Source: Bacteroidales bacterium (GTDB lineage: Bacteria; Bacteroidota; Bacteroidia; Bacteroidales; UBA932). Taken from it: a stretch of 64,000 bases of DNA. The notes below the pieces were generated by a model. It did no database searches and was not told where the DNA came from. It was given only the letters and a program-made list of their open reading frames with translations. Location: contig JAFUZO010000050.1 of assembly GCA_017476575.1 (NCBI GenBank), positions 17,575-81,574 of the forward strand, written 5' to 3'. Position 1 is the first letter of the stretch; every line of letters starts with the position of its first letter. The position numbers and the translations under genes were made by a program. This document shows, one piece after another, positions 54,714 to 64,000 of the stretch.

Positions 54714-56789
54714 CTACCGGTGAAGGGTCCCGCGATGCTCCACTTTCTTGGTGGCATGACGGGGGGCCGCCGTCCTGGAGCCGTCGTCGGAGAGACGGAT
54801 CGCCCGCTGGACGACGTTCGACCCGGAGGCCTTGGTCATGGTTCCAGGCACGTTGACTTGCAGGACGCCGTTGAACGTATAGACATATTCATCTTCCTCG
54901 TCCGTCGGGACACCCCAGATGGTCATCATGGCAATTTTCTCATGATAGGTCGTACCGCTGTATACGGCATCGTACTCATGACTGACGATGGAGGCGGACT
55001 TCCCGTCGGAAGACAGGGATGCACGGGCCAGCAGATAAGACTTGGACTGGTCGCCCAATTCCATATACTCATCTGTATCCTGGCCGGCGAAGTAATATTC
55101 ATAGGTATCGTCCTCATCCAGGTACTGGCCCTGGAAGAGAAGGTCACCGGTCGAGGCGTCGAATCCTGCCTTGATGGTAAAATCGGCAAAACCAGATACG
55201 GAATAACTGCTGTTGGCGACATCCTGGGAGATGACCAGCGTACCACCATCCACGCTCCAGGAACCGAGCCACTTCTCGTAGGCGGAACCTCCGCCTTCAC
55301 CGCCACCGCCGCCACCTTCACCGGAGCCTTCGCCCTGGGAAAGATGGGTGATGGTGTTGGGCAACGGAGTCTCAACATTATTGTTGAAGACATACTTGTC
55401 CGAACCTTCAATCGGTTCTATCAAAATAAAGAATCCGACAAGGGTTACGGACCCGCTCTTCACTGTACCAGGGGTCAAGGTCGCCGTATCGTCATCGTTC
55501 AATGTACCGGTAAAAATCTTATAATTACCTGTATAGTAATATTGAGGGCCGATGCCATAAAGGTTGAGGTTCGCCTCGCCATAACTGGATGCCGTATATG
55601 TACCGCATGCCTGTGTGGCGACGGACATGGAGCCATCGGAAGCATCGAACGTTGCAACGATTTTCACTTCCGGCGCCTGCCCCGTCCCATCGCAACCGTC
55701 AATGCCGACAATCGTATAAGATTGCCCAGGAACATTCTCGGTGATGGTCCAGGTGTCTACATAGTCGCCACGTGGGACAGACCAAGTACCCAGCCACTTC
55801 TCGTACGGGCTCAACGCCTTGGTGACCTTGAACTCGACGTAAGAGTAGGCTGCATTGAGTTCGCCCGCCGTATTCACGCCGATGACATACAAGATGTAGT
55901 CACCGACAGCCGGCCGGTCGATTTCTTCGGAAGCCGATCCGGAATAGGTCTTCGGCGCCTTAGCCAGTTCCGCCAAGGCGAACTTGTTCAGGAAGTCGGA
56001 ATGGTTGGACCCGGCGGCGACAAAGTCCGCCTTGGAAGCGATGGCCATGAAATAACTTCCGGCCTCACCGGAGGCATCGACCGCGATGACCGCCTTGGTA
56101 TCGTCGGACTCCGAAGGGGTATAGGACGGCATCCAGGCGCTCTGGAACTTGAAATCGAGCGGTTCCGGGTCGCCCGGGTTGCGTCCGGACGGATTGGCCT
56201 CCTGGGTGAAGGCGATGGAGCCGGATTCATCCTCGACCTTCCAGTCGATGGTGCCGGTGCGGACCGCATTCCAAGGGTTCTTTTCGGCCGTGATGGTAAT
56301 CTGCCCTTCCTCGAACTCGGCAGAGAGCCAGTCCACATCGATGTCGAACCAGAAGCCGCCGTCCCTGTCATGCTTCAGCACCAGGGTCCCGCCCGCATAG
56401 GGGAAGGTATATTCCGTCGGCCAGATCTTGTCGGAAGTCGTGCCGAACTGGATGACCTGGATCTTGGCCGAGGACGATCCGCTGGCGAGGGTGATGGTCG
56501 AATAACGGGAATCCAGGCTCCGGTTGGCCGGGACCGTGACCGATACCCGGTTGCCGTCGACCGACAAGGTCGCCCAAGGTTTCTCGGACCCGGCCAGCAG
56601 TTCGGCCGACAAGGCGTCTTCCACGACCACCCATGCTGTTCCACCCTGCTGGGTGAATTCAATCGTCGAGGTGCTGACCGTCAATTCCGGGTCCGCCGCA
56701 TACTGGGAGCCGTCGGGTTGGTCGGTCGTACAGGCCGCCGTTGACAATGCCGCGGCAACCACTGCCCAAATCTGTAAATACTTTTTCAT
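54714..56789 (-). CDS. BACON-domain surface lipoprotein
   Basis: 691 residues. Lipobox ALSTAAC. Domains: one BACON domain (about residues 35-105; IEFTQQGGTAWVVVEDALSA), a second BACON-like beta domain (about 110-185), a linker domain, then two related domains beginning SPYEKWLGTWSV and SAYEKWLGSWSV, joined by a Gly/Glu-rich hinge. BACON domains are thought to bind mucin or glycans or act as spacers. The third Met of an ATG triplet was chosen as start because AGGAGG lies 7 nt upstream. Last gene of the operon, 11 nt after the DUF4302 gene; the terminator is at 54659. Confidence 0.85.
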   Translation of the reverse strand: MKKYLQIWAVVAAALSTAACTTDQPDGSQYAADPELTVSTSTIEFTQQGGTAWVVVEDALSAELLAGSEKPWATLSVDGNRVSVTVPANRSLDSRYSTITLASGSSSAKIQVIQFGTTSDKIWPTEYTFPYAGGTLVLKHDRDGGFWFDIDVDWLSAEFEEGQITITAEKNPWNAVRTGTIDWKVEDESGSIAFTQEANPSGRNPGDPEPLDFKFQSAWMPSYTPSESDDTKAVIAVDASGEAGSYFMAIASKADFVAAGSNHSDFLNKFALAELAKAPKTYSGSASEEIDRPAVGDYILYVIGVNTAGELNAAYSYVEFKVTKALSPYEKWLGTWSVPRGDYVDTWTITENVPGQSYTIVGIDGCDGTGQAPEVKIVATFDASDGSMSVATQACGTYTASSYGEANLNLYGIGPQYYYTGNYKIFTGTLNDDDTATLTPGTVKSGSVTLVGFFILIEPIEGSDKYVFNNNVETPLPNTITHLSQGEGSGEGGGGGGEGGGSAYEKWLGSWSVDGGTLVISQDVANSSYSVSGFADFTIKAGFDASTGDLLFQGQYLDEDDTYEYYFAGQDTDEYMELGDQSKSYLLARASLSSDGKSASIVSHEYDAVYSGTTYHEKIAMMTIWGVPTDEEDEYVYTFNGVLQVNVPGTMTKASGSNVVQRAIRLSDDGSRTAAPRHATKKVEHRGTLHR

Positions 56790-56800
56790 CATCATCCCTC

Positions 56801-58075
56801 CTACAGTTTCTTGGTCATTGACAGGGTACCCGGTAACTGGTAGGAACCAGAGGCCATCGTCCAGGAAGACAGGCTGCCGGCACTGGAGCCGTCCTGCATC
56901 TGCCACAGGAGCCATCCCTTGGCGATGTAAGAGCCCCAGACCCCGTTGTCTGTGAATTCAACCGTGAAGTCATCAATCGAGTTGTCGACGACAGCACCGT
57001 CCAGGCCGACGCCATCCATCCAGGTCAGGTATCCGGCATCGGAATCCCAAGGGGCCAGGATGTATTCGATGCTTCCGTTGCCGCCGATCGACTGCTTCAC
57101 CCAGGTCAGGCGCCCGTAGCCGCCGTTATAACCGAGTTCCGGCTTGAAGTAGGTAGAAAGTCCCTCCATCTCGAAGGTCTTTCCCTTCTCTTTTTCGACC
57201 AGTTCGACCTGGAACGAGCGGGACCCGTTGTAGTAGTACAGCGTATACGTGCCGAGGAAGTCGGCATAAGACACCCAGCCTTCCGGAATCATCTTGTCGA
57301 ACACGATACCGGAGCCCGTCAGCGTTTCCTCTTCTTGGTTGAAGGTCAGTTCGCTGAAAACGACACCCTGCAGTTCGAAGGGCGAGGCGAAACGGATGCC
57401 CGTCTCCGTTATGATGTAACGGGCGGAGATGGTCTCGTCGGATTCCGCGCCCTTTCGACCGATGGTCAGCGTGCGCGTACCGGCATCCAGGAACCCCTCG
57501 ACAGCACCGCCGGTGATGGTAGCCGAAACAGCGGCGATATCGAACTGCCCATCCATGTCGGCAATCGCCGCAAGATAGGACTTGCCGTCCTTCGCAAGCG
57601 GATGCAGGAAGCACTTGTTGCGGGAACGCTTGCCGCAAAGCACGATTTCATCCGGCTCACAACTCACGATCTCGAACTCGAAATCTCCTCCCTTCGCCTG
57701 ATAGTTCCGGCTGTCCGGCGTCGCATACATGTGAAGGAGCGAATTGTAGGTATCGAAGGACAGGACGGCGCCGTCGTCGTTCGTAAGTTTATACGTCGAG
57801 GTCTCGGAGACGCCCGGGTCGCTCTCATGGGATGCCGTCACTTTCTGTGAAGTGAACTGGAGGACATAGGAGGTGCCGGCGTAGGCCGTTCCGGGATAAT
57901 AATCCAGGCTCCAGCCCTTTTCGGCGGATGTCAGTGTTGTGCGGACATCTTCCAGGAAACTGGACATACGGGCGGAGGAAGATTCCTCGAATACATCCTC
58001 CTGATCTTTCAGGCAGGAGGTTGCGAGCAGGGCCAGGGCCGCTGCAGGGACAAATAAGAATCTGTTGGCTTTCAT
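56801..58075 (-). CDS. DUF4302-family lipoprotein
   Basis: 424 residues. Lipobox LLATSC. Family-like pattern: LTSAEKGWSLDYYPGTAYAG, YKLTNDDGAVLSFDTYNSLL and FASPFELQGVVFSELTF. DUF4302 proteins are found beside SusC/SusD pairs with zinc metallohydrolase lipoproteins, probably as surface substrate-binding or processing partners. The start MKANRFLFV was chosen because GGAGG lies 8 nt upstream; two upstream in-frame Met codons sit over that site. Confidence 0.85.
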   Translation of the reverse strand: MKANRFLFVPAAALALLATSCLKDQEDVFEESSSARMSSFLEDVRTTLTSAEKGWSLDYYPGTAYAGTSYVLQFTSQKVTASHESDPGVSETSTYKLTNDDGAVLSFDTYNSLLHMYATPDSRNYQAKGGDFEFEIVSCEPDEIVLCGKRSRNKCFLHPLAKDGKSYLAAIADMDGQFDIAAVSATITGGAVEGFLDAGTRTLTIGRKGAESDETISARYIITETGIRFASPFELQGVVFSELTFNQEEETLTGSGIVFDKMIPEGWVSYADFLGTYTLYYYNGSRSFQVELVEKEKGKTFEMEGLSTYFKPELGYNGGYGRLTWVKQSIGGNGSIEYILAPWDSDAGYLTWMDGVGLDGAVVDNSIDDFTVEFTDNGVWGSYIAKGWLLWQMQDGSSAGSLSSWTMASGSYQLPGTLSMTKKL

Positions 58076-58091
58076 ACGCATTTCCTCCATG

Positions 58092-59036
58092 TTACAATGC
58101 CACTGAATTCAAGTCGACCAGACCGTCGACCACATCGTAGAAACGACGGTTGACGATATCGCGGAGTTCATCGATGTCGATTCCCCAGGAATCCTGCATA
58201 TAGGTGCGGACGATGTCGATCTTGGAGTTGATGAGCGTCGCGCCCGACGTTGCGTTCGGATCCTCCTTGCGGACCTCCGCCGTCTCGCTCTCGGCCGCTT
58301 CCAATTGCGATGTCCACCAATCGGCATTGTGGGTGATGTACTCGGACAGGAGTTCGGCGAAATCCTCGCGCGGCTCGGACTGGGCGTAGGCCGTGATGTA
58401 GCCTCTGCCGCGCCAGTATTCATCGGTATCGAAGCAGGCGTCCGACACATAGGTGGAAGCGGTGATCTGCTTGAACGAATCGGAGAACTCCTTCGTCTGG
58501 TTGAGGATATGGGTGAACTCGTGGTGGATGGTCTTGATATAGTAGGTATTCAGGATATCGACCAGTTCGTCCCCCTCATAACTGGAGAGATAGATGGGCA
58601 GATAGTTCACGCCGGAGAGCATGATTTTCTTGCCGCCTTCGGCCGTACCCAGGACGATGGAACCGTTGTTCTTGAACTCCCAGGTGCCGATCAGGAAGAA
58701 CATCTTCGGGAAATAGCCCCGCGTGAAGTCCACGCCCGCGATCTCATCGTACGTGTCGATGCACAGGTACTTGACCAGGTGCGCATAGATGATCGAGGCC
58801 TCGTAGGAGGCAGGGACCGTATAATACCCCTTGTCGGATTCGTTGAGCGCATAGCGGTACTTGAATTCGATGTTGTAGGGCTTCAGGAAGTTGGTCTCGA
58901 GCCACAGGTCGAACGGGTTCATCTCCACGGTAGAATCCGCGATGACGCTCTTGGGGTCGAGTTTCTCCTCCTGGCAGGATGCGGCCAGCAGCAGGGCGGC
59001 CGCCGTGAAAAGGAGATATGTTGCTTGTTTTTTCAT
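58092..59036 (-). CDS. Substrate import-associated zinc metallohydrolase lipoprotein
   Basis: 314 residues. Lipobox LLLAASC. Gluzincin-type active site: IHHEFTHILNQ (HExxH) and a downstream Glu in REDFAELLSEYITH as probable third ligand. This family is encoded almost only next to SusC/SusD pairs and is presumed to process a peptide or other ligand at the surface. It lies 18 nt after susD. Confidence 0.9.
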   Translation of the reverse strand: MKKQATYLLFTAAALLLAASCQEEKLDPKSVIADSTVEMNPFDLWLETNFLKPYNIEFKYRYALNESDKGYYTVPASYEASIIYAHLVKYLCIDTYDEIAGVDFTRGYFPKMFFLIGTWEFKNNGSIVLGTAEGGKKIMLSGVNYLPIYLSSYEGDELVDILNTYYIKTIHHEFTHILNQTKEFSDSFKQITASTYVSDACFDTDEYWRGRGYITAYAQSEPREDFAELLSEYITHNADWWTSQLEAAESETAEVRKEDPNATSGATLINSKIDIVRTYMQDSWGIDIDELRDIVNRRFYDVVDGLVDLNSVAL

Positions 59037-59054
59037 CACTGTCTCGATTAGAGG

Positions 59055-60722
59055 TTAACGAGGATTAGGCGTCAGACCGGCCGAAATGACCTCCTGGGGC
59101 AGTTGGATGGCCCGGCGGGGGTCGTCTTTCAGGAGGATGTCGACCTGGCCGTTCGCGATGCGGAGCGATGCATCATACTGACCGGCCTGCGGGTCGGCCT
59201 CCATCGTGCGGCGGGTGATTTCGATACCGTACCGCTTGATGTCGAACCAACGGAGACCCTGGGCGATATTCTCGATCCGCTTGAACCCGAGGACGCACTG
59301 GAGCATACTCTCCATGATGCCCCCCTCTTCTCCGATGTTGAACGCCGGGTTCAGGTGCTTCTTGATGGTCGGCTCATCCTTCGTCCAGTATTTCACGCCC
59401 TTGTAGAATTCCACGATACGCTCCGAGGTGAGGTCGGCCGAGAAATACTGTGTCTTGATGATGTTGTGGGCCCAGGTCGTCAGGTCGGCGGCCGCCAGGT
59501 CGTACTCCCGCATCATCACATAGGCCTCTGCCCGGTTGAGCAGTACCTCGTCCATCGTGAAGGCCGGATAGACCGCATGGGCGTAACCGATCTGGGCCAC
59601 CGGGTCGGTGTACTCGAACAGGTAAGGAATCTTCCAGAACGCAATCTGGTCATAGGTACTGCCGTTGTACCACACCGGCGGATCCCAGTACCAGGAACTG
59701 AGGTTGCGCCAGGTGGAAGTCGTCGGCCCCCAGATATTCGCCGCATAGGACACCTCCGTGAAGGAGAGGTAGGAGTTGTGGGAATACTTGGTGATACCCG
59801 GATAGCCGAAATAATAACCGAATGCCGTGTAAGCCGTCAGCATGAGCAGGTTCGTGTTGTACGACGTCTTGATGAAGTCGTTGGAGAGGACGCTGCGGTC
59901 ATGCTCCAATTTGCTGCGGGACTCCCAGTCGCGGAGCACCTGCTTCGGCTGCGAACCAAGGCACTTGGTCGCATACTCGGCAGCCAGGTCCCACTTCTCG
60001 TAGAACAGGTAGAAGCGGGTAGCAAAGGCATAGGCGGCCTTGACGTTGAAGTGGTACTTCGGAACCTGGAAGTAACCGTCGTTGACATATTTCAATGCCA
60101 ACTGGAGGTCCTTGTCGATCAGTTCATAGACATGGGCGACATTGCCGCGCTCATACTTCGGATTCAACTGCGTCTCAGCCTGCTCCATGTAAGGGACGCC
60201 GAGGTCGGTGGCGCTGGTCTGCTCGTTGTAGTTGAGGCAGAACTCGTTGACCAGCATGAAATGGTTGTAGGCGCGGCAGAGCAGGGCTTCCGCCATCTCG
60301 GCCTCCAGGCCGGCGGCGACGATAGCCTTCTCGTCCAACTGGTCCCCATCGATGCCGCTGAGTTCCCGGATGGCGATCAGCGCCTGGTTGGCATGGGCGA
60401 TGCAATAGTAACTTTCGTTCCAGAAATACTTCTGACAGTCGTTGGTGATCTCCGTCACGTCCTCCCAGGCGTAGCACTGGTCGACGAAACGGTTGGTTCC
60501 GGGATTGTCGTCACCGATGTTGTCCACGTTGTCAGACATATATTCGTTGAAGGTCAGATAAGTATTGCTCGGATATGCGGATACCAGCAAGGCTCGGATC
60601 TTCTCGGGCGTATTGATTTCCGCCCGGTTGTCCGGCATCTTGTCGAGGAACTTGTCACAACCGGCCAGGGAGACAAGGGCAGTCCCCGCCGCGATCATAT
60701 AGAGAATTTTATTCATTTTCAT
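59055..60722 (-). CDS. SusD/RagB-family lipoprotein (second locus)
   Basis: 555 residues. Lipobox VSLAGC, then DKFLDKMPDNRAEINTPEKI, typical of SusD. Helical core AEMAEALLCRAYNHFMLVNE and conserved C-terminal ENIAQGLRWFDIKRYGIEI. Binds the ligand for the SusC partner 15 nt upstream. With the metallohydrolase and DUF4302 neighbours and no glycosidase or SusE, a non-starch ligand, perhaps peptide or glycopeptide, is likely. Confidence 0.94.
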   Translation of the reverse strand: MKMNKILYMIAAGTALVSLAGCDKFLDKMPDNRAEINTPEKIRALLVSAYPSNTYLTFNEYMSDNVDNIGDDNPGTNRFVDQCYAWEDVTEITNDCQKYFWNESYYCIAHANQALIAIRELSGIDGDQLDEKAIVAAGLEAEMAEALLCRAYNHFMLVNEFCLNYNEQTSATDLGVPYMEQAETQLNPKYERGNVAHVYELIDKDLQLALKYVNDGYFQVPKYHFNVKAAYAFATRFYLFYEKWDLAAEYATKCLGSQPKQVLRDWESRSKLEHDRSVLSNDFIKTSYNTNLLMLTAYTAFGYYFGYPGITKYSHNSYLSFTEVSYAANIWGPTTSTWRNLSSWYWDPPVWYNGSTYDQIAFWKIPYLFEYTDPVAQIGYAHAVYPAFTMDEVLLNRAEAYVMMREYDLAAADLTTWAHNIIKTQYFSADLTSERIVEFYKGVKYWTKDEPTIKKHLNPAFNIGEEGGIMESMLQCVLGFKRIENIAQGLRWFDIKRYGIEITRRTMEADPQAGQYDASLRIANGQVDILLKDDPRRAIQLPQEVISAGLTPNPR

Positions 60723-60737
60723 AGTGTCGACCCTTTT

Positions 60738-63700
60738 TTATTCAACGATACTGACGGTAACAACACGGTTAGATTCAGGGCTTGAGGCGGCATTGCGGTC
60801 GCCACCGACAGCCTCGATGGTGATGCGGTCCGCGCTGATGCCGGCGCGTTCGAGCATATCGAAGACAGCCTGGACCCGTTGCTGGGAGAGTTCCTTGTTC
60901 AGGTCGGCCGTCCCGGTCCCGCTGTCGGCATAGCCCGTAATGACGGCCTTGGCCTTCGGGTGGTTCTTGAGGACCTGGCAGATGCGGCCCAGTTTGAAGG
61001 CCTCGTCCGGACGGAGTTCAGCCTTGCCGATGACAAAGTACAGGTCGTCGGTATACGTGCCGTCCAGCGAGCCGACCGGCACTTCCTTGACGACTTCCTT
61101 GATTATTTCCTTGACCACAGGAATCTCCTTGACGACTTCCTTCTCGACCACTTTCTCAACCACCTTCTCAACTACCTCAGCCTTCCGGGAAGGCACATAC
61201 GTAGAGGCCGCAGGAGCCGCAGGACGCTTGTGCGTGACACCGCCGAGGCCGACCTTGAGCGTGAAGGTGAACTGCTTCGCCAGCGGGACGGCCACACCGC
61301 CCGTATTGAAGAATTCCGGATCCTGACCGTTCAGTTTCTTGTCGGCATACAGGAGGAAGAGGTTGGTCGCCTGCACCTTGACACCCAGGTTTTCCAAGTT
61401 GAGTTTCTCGGCCACCTTGCGGGGGAAGTCATAACTGAGGGAGAGTTCCTTCAGACGGATGAAATCACCCTTGGCAATACGCTCTGTGGAGTAGTTGTAG
61501 GCATTGTAGGCATAACTCAGGTAGTTGCCCGAAGAGGAATAGAGCCGGTTCTGCCAGGAACTGGCAATGACAGGGATGGTCGTCCGGTTCTCGTCGCCGG
61601 GGACCGTCCAGCGGTTGCGGAACTCCTTCGGCATGGAGTCGAGGTCGTTGTAAGAACTGCTGAACACCGGGTCCAGACGGACGACATTGCCGAACGAATA
61701 GGTCAAGAAGACGTTGAGTTTGAAACCCTTCCATCCAAAGACGTTTCCGAAGGAACCGACATCGGTCGGATCGACGCTGCCGGAATACACCAGGTTCTTG
61801 AGTTTCTCTTCGTCACGCTCCTGGAAGTAGATTCCCGACACGGTCTTCTCGCCGTCCTCGTTGATGAACGTAGGAAGACCCTCGGAGTTGAGCCCGTCGA
61901 ACTGGAGGGAGAACAGGCTCCGCACCGGATAGCCGACGCGCGTGAAACCCGTACCGGCGATCAAGTCGATCATCCGGACCTGGTTCTCCAACTGGGTCAC
62001 CTCATTATGCGAATGGGAATAGATGAAGTTGGTGGTCCAGGTGAAGTTCCGCGTCTTGATGTTCTGGGTTGTCAAGGAAACCTCCACACCATTGGACTTC
62101 ATGGTCGCCACGTTACCCATCTTGTCGACGAAGCCGCCGATACCCTGGGTCGTGACCGGGCCGATCAGGTCGAAGTTGTTACGTTTGTACCAGTCGAAGG
62201 CCAGGTTGATCCGGTTGTCGAAGAAGCCGGATTCGAGACCGAGGTTGATCTCATGCTTCTTCTCGTAGGTCAGGTCGTCATTGGCCGGTTCGGAGATGTA
62301 GAGGGCGGATTCCTTGTCATCTGCGAACGGACGCCAGGGGTTGGTTGCAGCGATGACGACCACGGAGTTCGTCACACTCGGACGGTCGCCGGTCAGGGAA
62401 TAGGACGCCTTGACACTCAGGTGGGAGACCGTCGGATAGAGGCTGCGCATGAAGTTCTCCTCATGGATGTTCCAGGACCCGGAAATGTTCCAGGTCGGCA
62501 GCCAGCGGGCCGAGCGCGACTTGCCCAGGCCGTTCGTACCCTCATAGCGGTAGGTCCCGTTGATGGTGTACTTGCCCTGATAGGAATACGTCGCGTTGGC
62601 GAAGAACGCAGCACTCCGGCTGCAGGTGTTGGTCATCGTGAAATACTGGGCATTCTCTTCCGCCCCTTTCTTGAAGACCCGGTAGTCGTAGTTGGCGATT
62701 TCGCCGAAGTCATACTGCATACCCCAGCCGCGGAACCAGGTGCCGTGCCGGTCGATGTTGTTGACCTCGGAACCGGCGAACAGGCTGACGATGTGGTCCC
62801 GGTTGAAGGTGTTGTTGTAACTGGCCGTCGCACGCAGGTCCCAACTGTTCAACTGGTTGTTGGTCCGCTCATAGATACCGCCGACCGGGAGGACGGTGAC
62901 AGGGAGTGCATACGGATTCTCGGGGTCGGTATACAGGAACGGGTTGGCATCCCGGATGGCGGCCGTGGACATCTCGCGGTAGGCCAGTGCCTGGTTGGCG
63001 TTGTCCAGCACATAGTGCTCCTGGGAGGTACCCGTGTACTTGTAGGCGGCCAGACCGCTGATTTCCAAGTGCTTGATCGGCTTGTACTTCAACTCGCCCT
63101 GCACGCGGAGGTCGCTCACGCCGAGGTCAATGTAGTTGTTGTCCAGTTCGTTGAGGATGTTGAACTTCGCGTAGTTGCGCGTATAGAACTCGTTCGGGTC
63201 CAGGGCGCGGGAGGTGTTGAGCGCGTAGGAATACGGGTTGATGTCGAAGTCACGCTTGACCTCGCCGGAGACGACGTCCCACTCGCTGTTGATGGTACCC
63301 GGGGCCCGCTGCTTGCGGTAGGAAGCGTTGCTGATGAGATTGACCGACAGGTTGTCCGACAGGCGGTAGGTGACGTTCAGGTTGCCCGTATAACGGCTCA
63401 CGGAACTCTGCAGGGTCCAACCCGGATCTTCCATGACGGAAAGGGAGGCATAGTAGTTGGCCGCATCCGAACCGCCGGACGCACTGACGGAATGGTTGTG
63501 CTGGATGGAATTGTTGAACAGGATGTCGAACCAGTCCGTGTTCCGGTACTCGGCGGCGCGGAGGTACGCATTGCGGGCCGCCTCCGTATTCTCGAGTCCG
63601 AAGCGGCCGGCCGTCGCATCATACGTGGAGATGAGTTGGTACATCTTGCCGTAGATACCGCTGTTCATGGCATTAGCCGTCTCGGCGTAGTTCAGGTACC

Positions 63701-64000
63701 CCTTCTGCTCCAGTTCCTGGTAGATGCCCATCTGGTCCTGGGAGTTCATGATGTTGAAGGTCGAATACATCGGCTTCAGACGGTAGGTGTACTCTCCCGT
63801 GTAATTGATGTGGCTCTGGCCGGATTTACCCTTCTTCGTCGTGACGACGATGACGCCCGCCATGGCGCGTGCACCGTAGATGGAGGTGGCGGAACCGTCC
63901 TTGAGGATGTCGAAGGACTCGATATCGTCGGAGTTGAGTCCGGCGATGGCCGAAGAGATCAGGGTGTTGGCATCACCGGAGGAGAGTTGGTCGGCGCTGA
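60738..64000 (-). CDS. SusC-family TonB-dependent transporter with C-terminal OmpA-like domain, partial
   Basis: 1087 codons visible; the N-terminus (signal, carboxypeptidase-like domain, TonB box, part of plug) lies beyond 64000. The plug hallmark DGSATSIYGARAMAGVIVVT marks the left part of the protein, then a full barrel ending QFTFTLKVGLGG. Instead of stopping there, the frame continues through a charged linker rich in VVEK/EVVKE repeats (about 61063-61215) into an OmpA-like domain (60738 to about 61062) with FVIGKAELRPDEAFKLGRI, GYADSGTGTADLNKELSQQR and RITIEAVGG. That domain should lie in the periplasm and bind peptidoglycan. Confidence 0.93.
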   Translation of the reverse strand, partial: SADQLSSGDANTLISSAIAGLNSDDIESFDILKDGSATSIYGARAMAGVIVVTTKKGKSGQSHINYTGEYTYRLKPMYSTFNIMNSQDQMGIYQELEQKGYLNYAETANAMNSGIYGKMYQLISTYDATAGRFGLENTEAARNAYLRAAEYRNTDWFDILFNNSIQHNHSVSASGGSDAANYYASLSVMEDPGWTLQSSVSRYTGNLNVTYRLSDNLSVNLISNASYRKQRAPGTINSEWDVVSGEVKRDFDINPYSYALNTSRALDPNEFYTRNYAKFNILNELDNNYIDLGVSDLRVQGELKYKPIKHLEISGLAAYKYTGTSQEHYVLDNANQALAYREMSTAAIRDANPFLYTDPENPYALPVTVLPVGGIYERTNNQLNSWDLRATASYNNTFNRDHIVSLFAGSEVNNIDRHGTWFRGWGMQYDFGEIANYDYRVFKKGAEENAQYFTMTNTCSRSAAFFANATYSYQGKYTINGTYRYEGTNGLGKSRSARWLPTWNISGSWNIHEENFMRSLYPTVSHLSVKASYSLTGDRPSVTNSVVVIAATNPWRPFADDKESALYISEPANDDLTYEKKHEINLGLESGFFDNRINLAFDWYKRNNFDLIGPVTTQGIGGFVDKMGNVATMKSNGVEVSLTTQNIKTRNFTWTTNFIYSHSHNEVTQLENQVRMIDLIAGTGFTRVGYPVRSLFSLQFDGLNSEGLPTFINEDGEKTVSGIYFQERDEEKLKNLVYSGSVDPTDVGSFGNVFGWKGFKLNVFLTYSFGNVVRLDPVFSSSYNDLDSMPKEFRNRWTVPGDENRTTIPVIASSWQNRLYSSSGNYLSYAYNAYNYSTERIAKGDFIRLKELSLSYDFPRKVAEKLNLENLGVKVQATNLFLLYADKKLNGQDPEFFNTGGVAVPLAKQFTFTLKVGLGGVTHKRPAAPAASTYVPSRKAEVVEKVVEKVVEKEVVKEIPVVKEIIKEVVKEVPVGSLDGTYTDDLYFVIGKAELRPDEAFKLGRICQVLKNHPKAKAVITGYADSGTGTADLNKELSQQRVQAVFDMLERAGISADRITIEAVGGDRNAASSPESNRVVTVSIVE

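Overview
The window is chromosomal DNA from a GC-rich member of the Bacteroidota, most likely an uncultured gut-type Bacteroidales. The support is two SusC/SusD loci, many SPII lipoproteins, a six-gene Rnf operon, a T9SS-type sorting domain with a PorV/PorQ-like barrel, and the Bacteroidota promoter signature TAnnTTTG in front of many genes. Genus cannot be fixed by eye. High GC gives many long antisense ORFs, which I treated as shadows.

Layout. 1-10.6 kb: a starch/alpha-glucan locus on the minus strand (MFS sugar transporter, SusC, SusD, a multidomain SusE/F, and a GH13 alpha-amylase cut by the window edge). A VapBC-like toxin-antitoxin pair and an Rpn-type nuclease remnant sit on the opposite strand between SusE and the amylase. 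10.8-13.2 kb: a LytS-type kinase and a LytTR regulator. 13.2-15.9 kb: lepA-menA. 16-19.4 kb: a split transketolase, whose halves are separated by a long hairpin, then an ECF sigma factor, a small membrane protein and a Spy-like periplasmic protein. 19.7-28.3 kb: LolD-like ATPase, iron alcohol dehydrogenase, tRNA-Pro, a histidine-clade-2 phosphatase, tRNA-Arg, a secreted unknown, a PPC-domain protein with a DEDDh exonuclease, a DcuB-like C4-dicarboxylate carrier and two paralogous small barrels.

28.3-40.1 kb is a long minus-strand run: two M23 peptidases, a MerR regulator, NIF3, a zinc-ribbon coiled-coil protein, DnaB, a DUF3108 protein, RseC and RnfB-C-D-G-E-A. 40.3-46 kb runs forward: alaS, a single ORF joining an LptF/G permease to methionyl-tRNA formyltransferase, and thiamine pyrophosphokinase. 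46.2-49.1 kb: a membrane polyferredoxin and a Tat-type aldo/keto reductase carrying ferredoxin motifs. 49.1-52.6 kb (minus): a subtilase lipoprotein with a T9SS-like tail followed by a PorV/PorQ-like protein. 52.7-54.65 kb is a lower-GC island with an AlbA_2/ATP-binding gene and gene fragments, bracketed by two identical 29-nt terminator copies. 54.7-64 kb (minus): a second SusC/SusD operon with a zinc metallohydrolase lipoprotein, a DUF4302 lipoprotein and a BACON-domain lipoprotein. Its SusC has an OmpA-like peptidoglycan-binding domain fused at the C-terminus.

The most unusual items are the OmpA-fused SusC, the LptF/G-Fmt fusion, a pair of intergenic structured elements (16.9 and 36.2 kb) that share a core but have different, still-paired outer stems, and a set of genes whose -7 box lies only 5-7 nt before the start codon, implying leaderless mRNAs.
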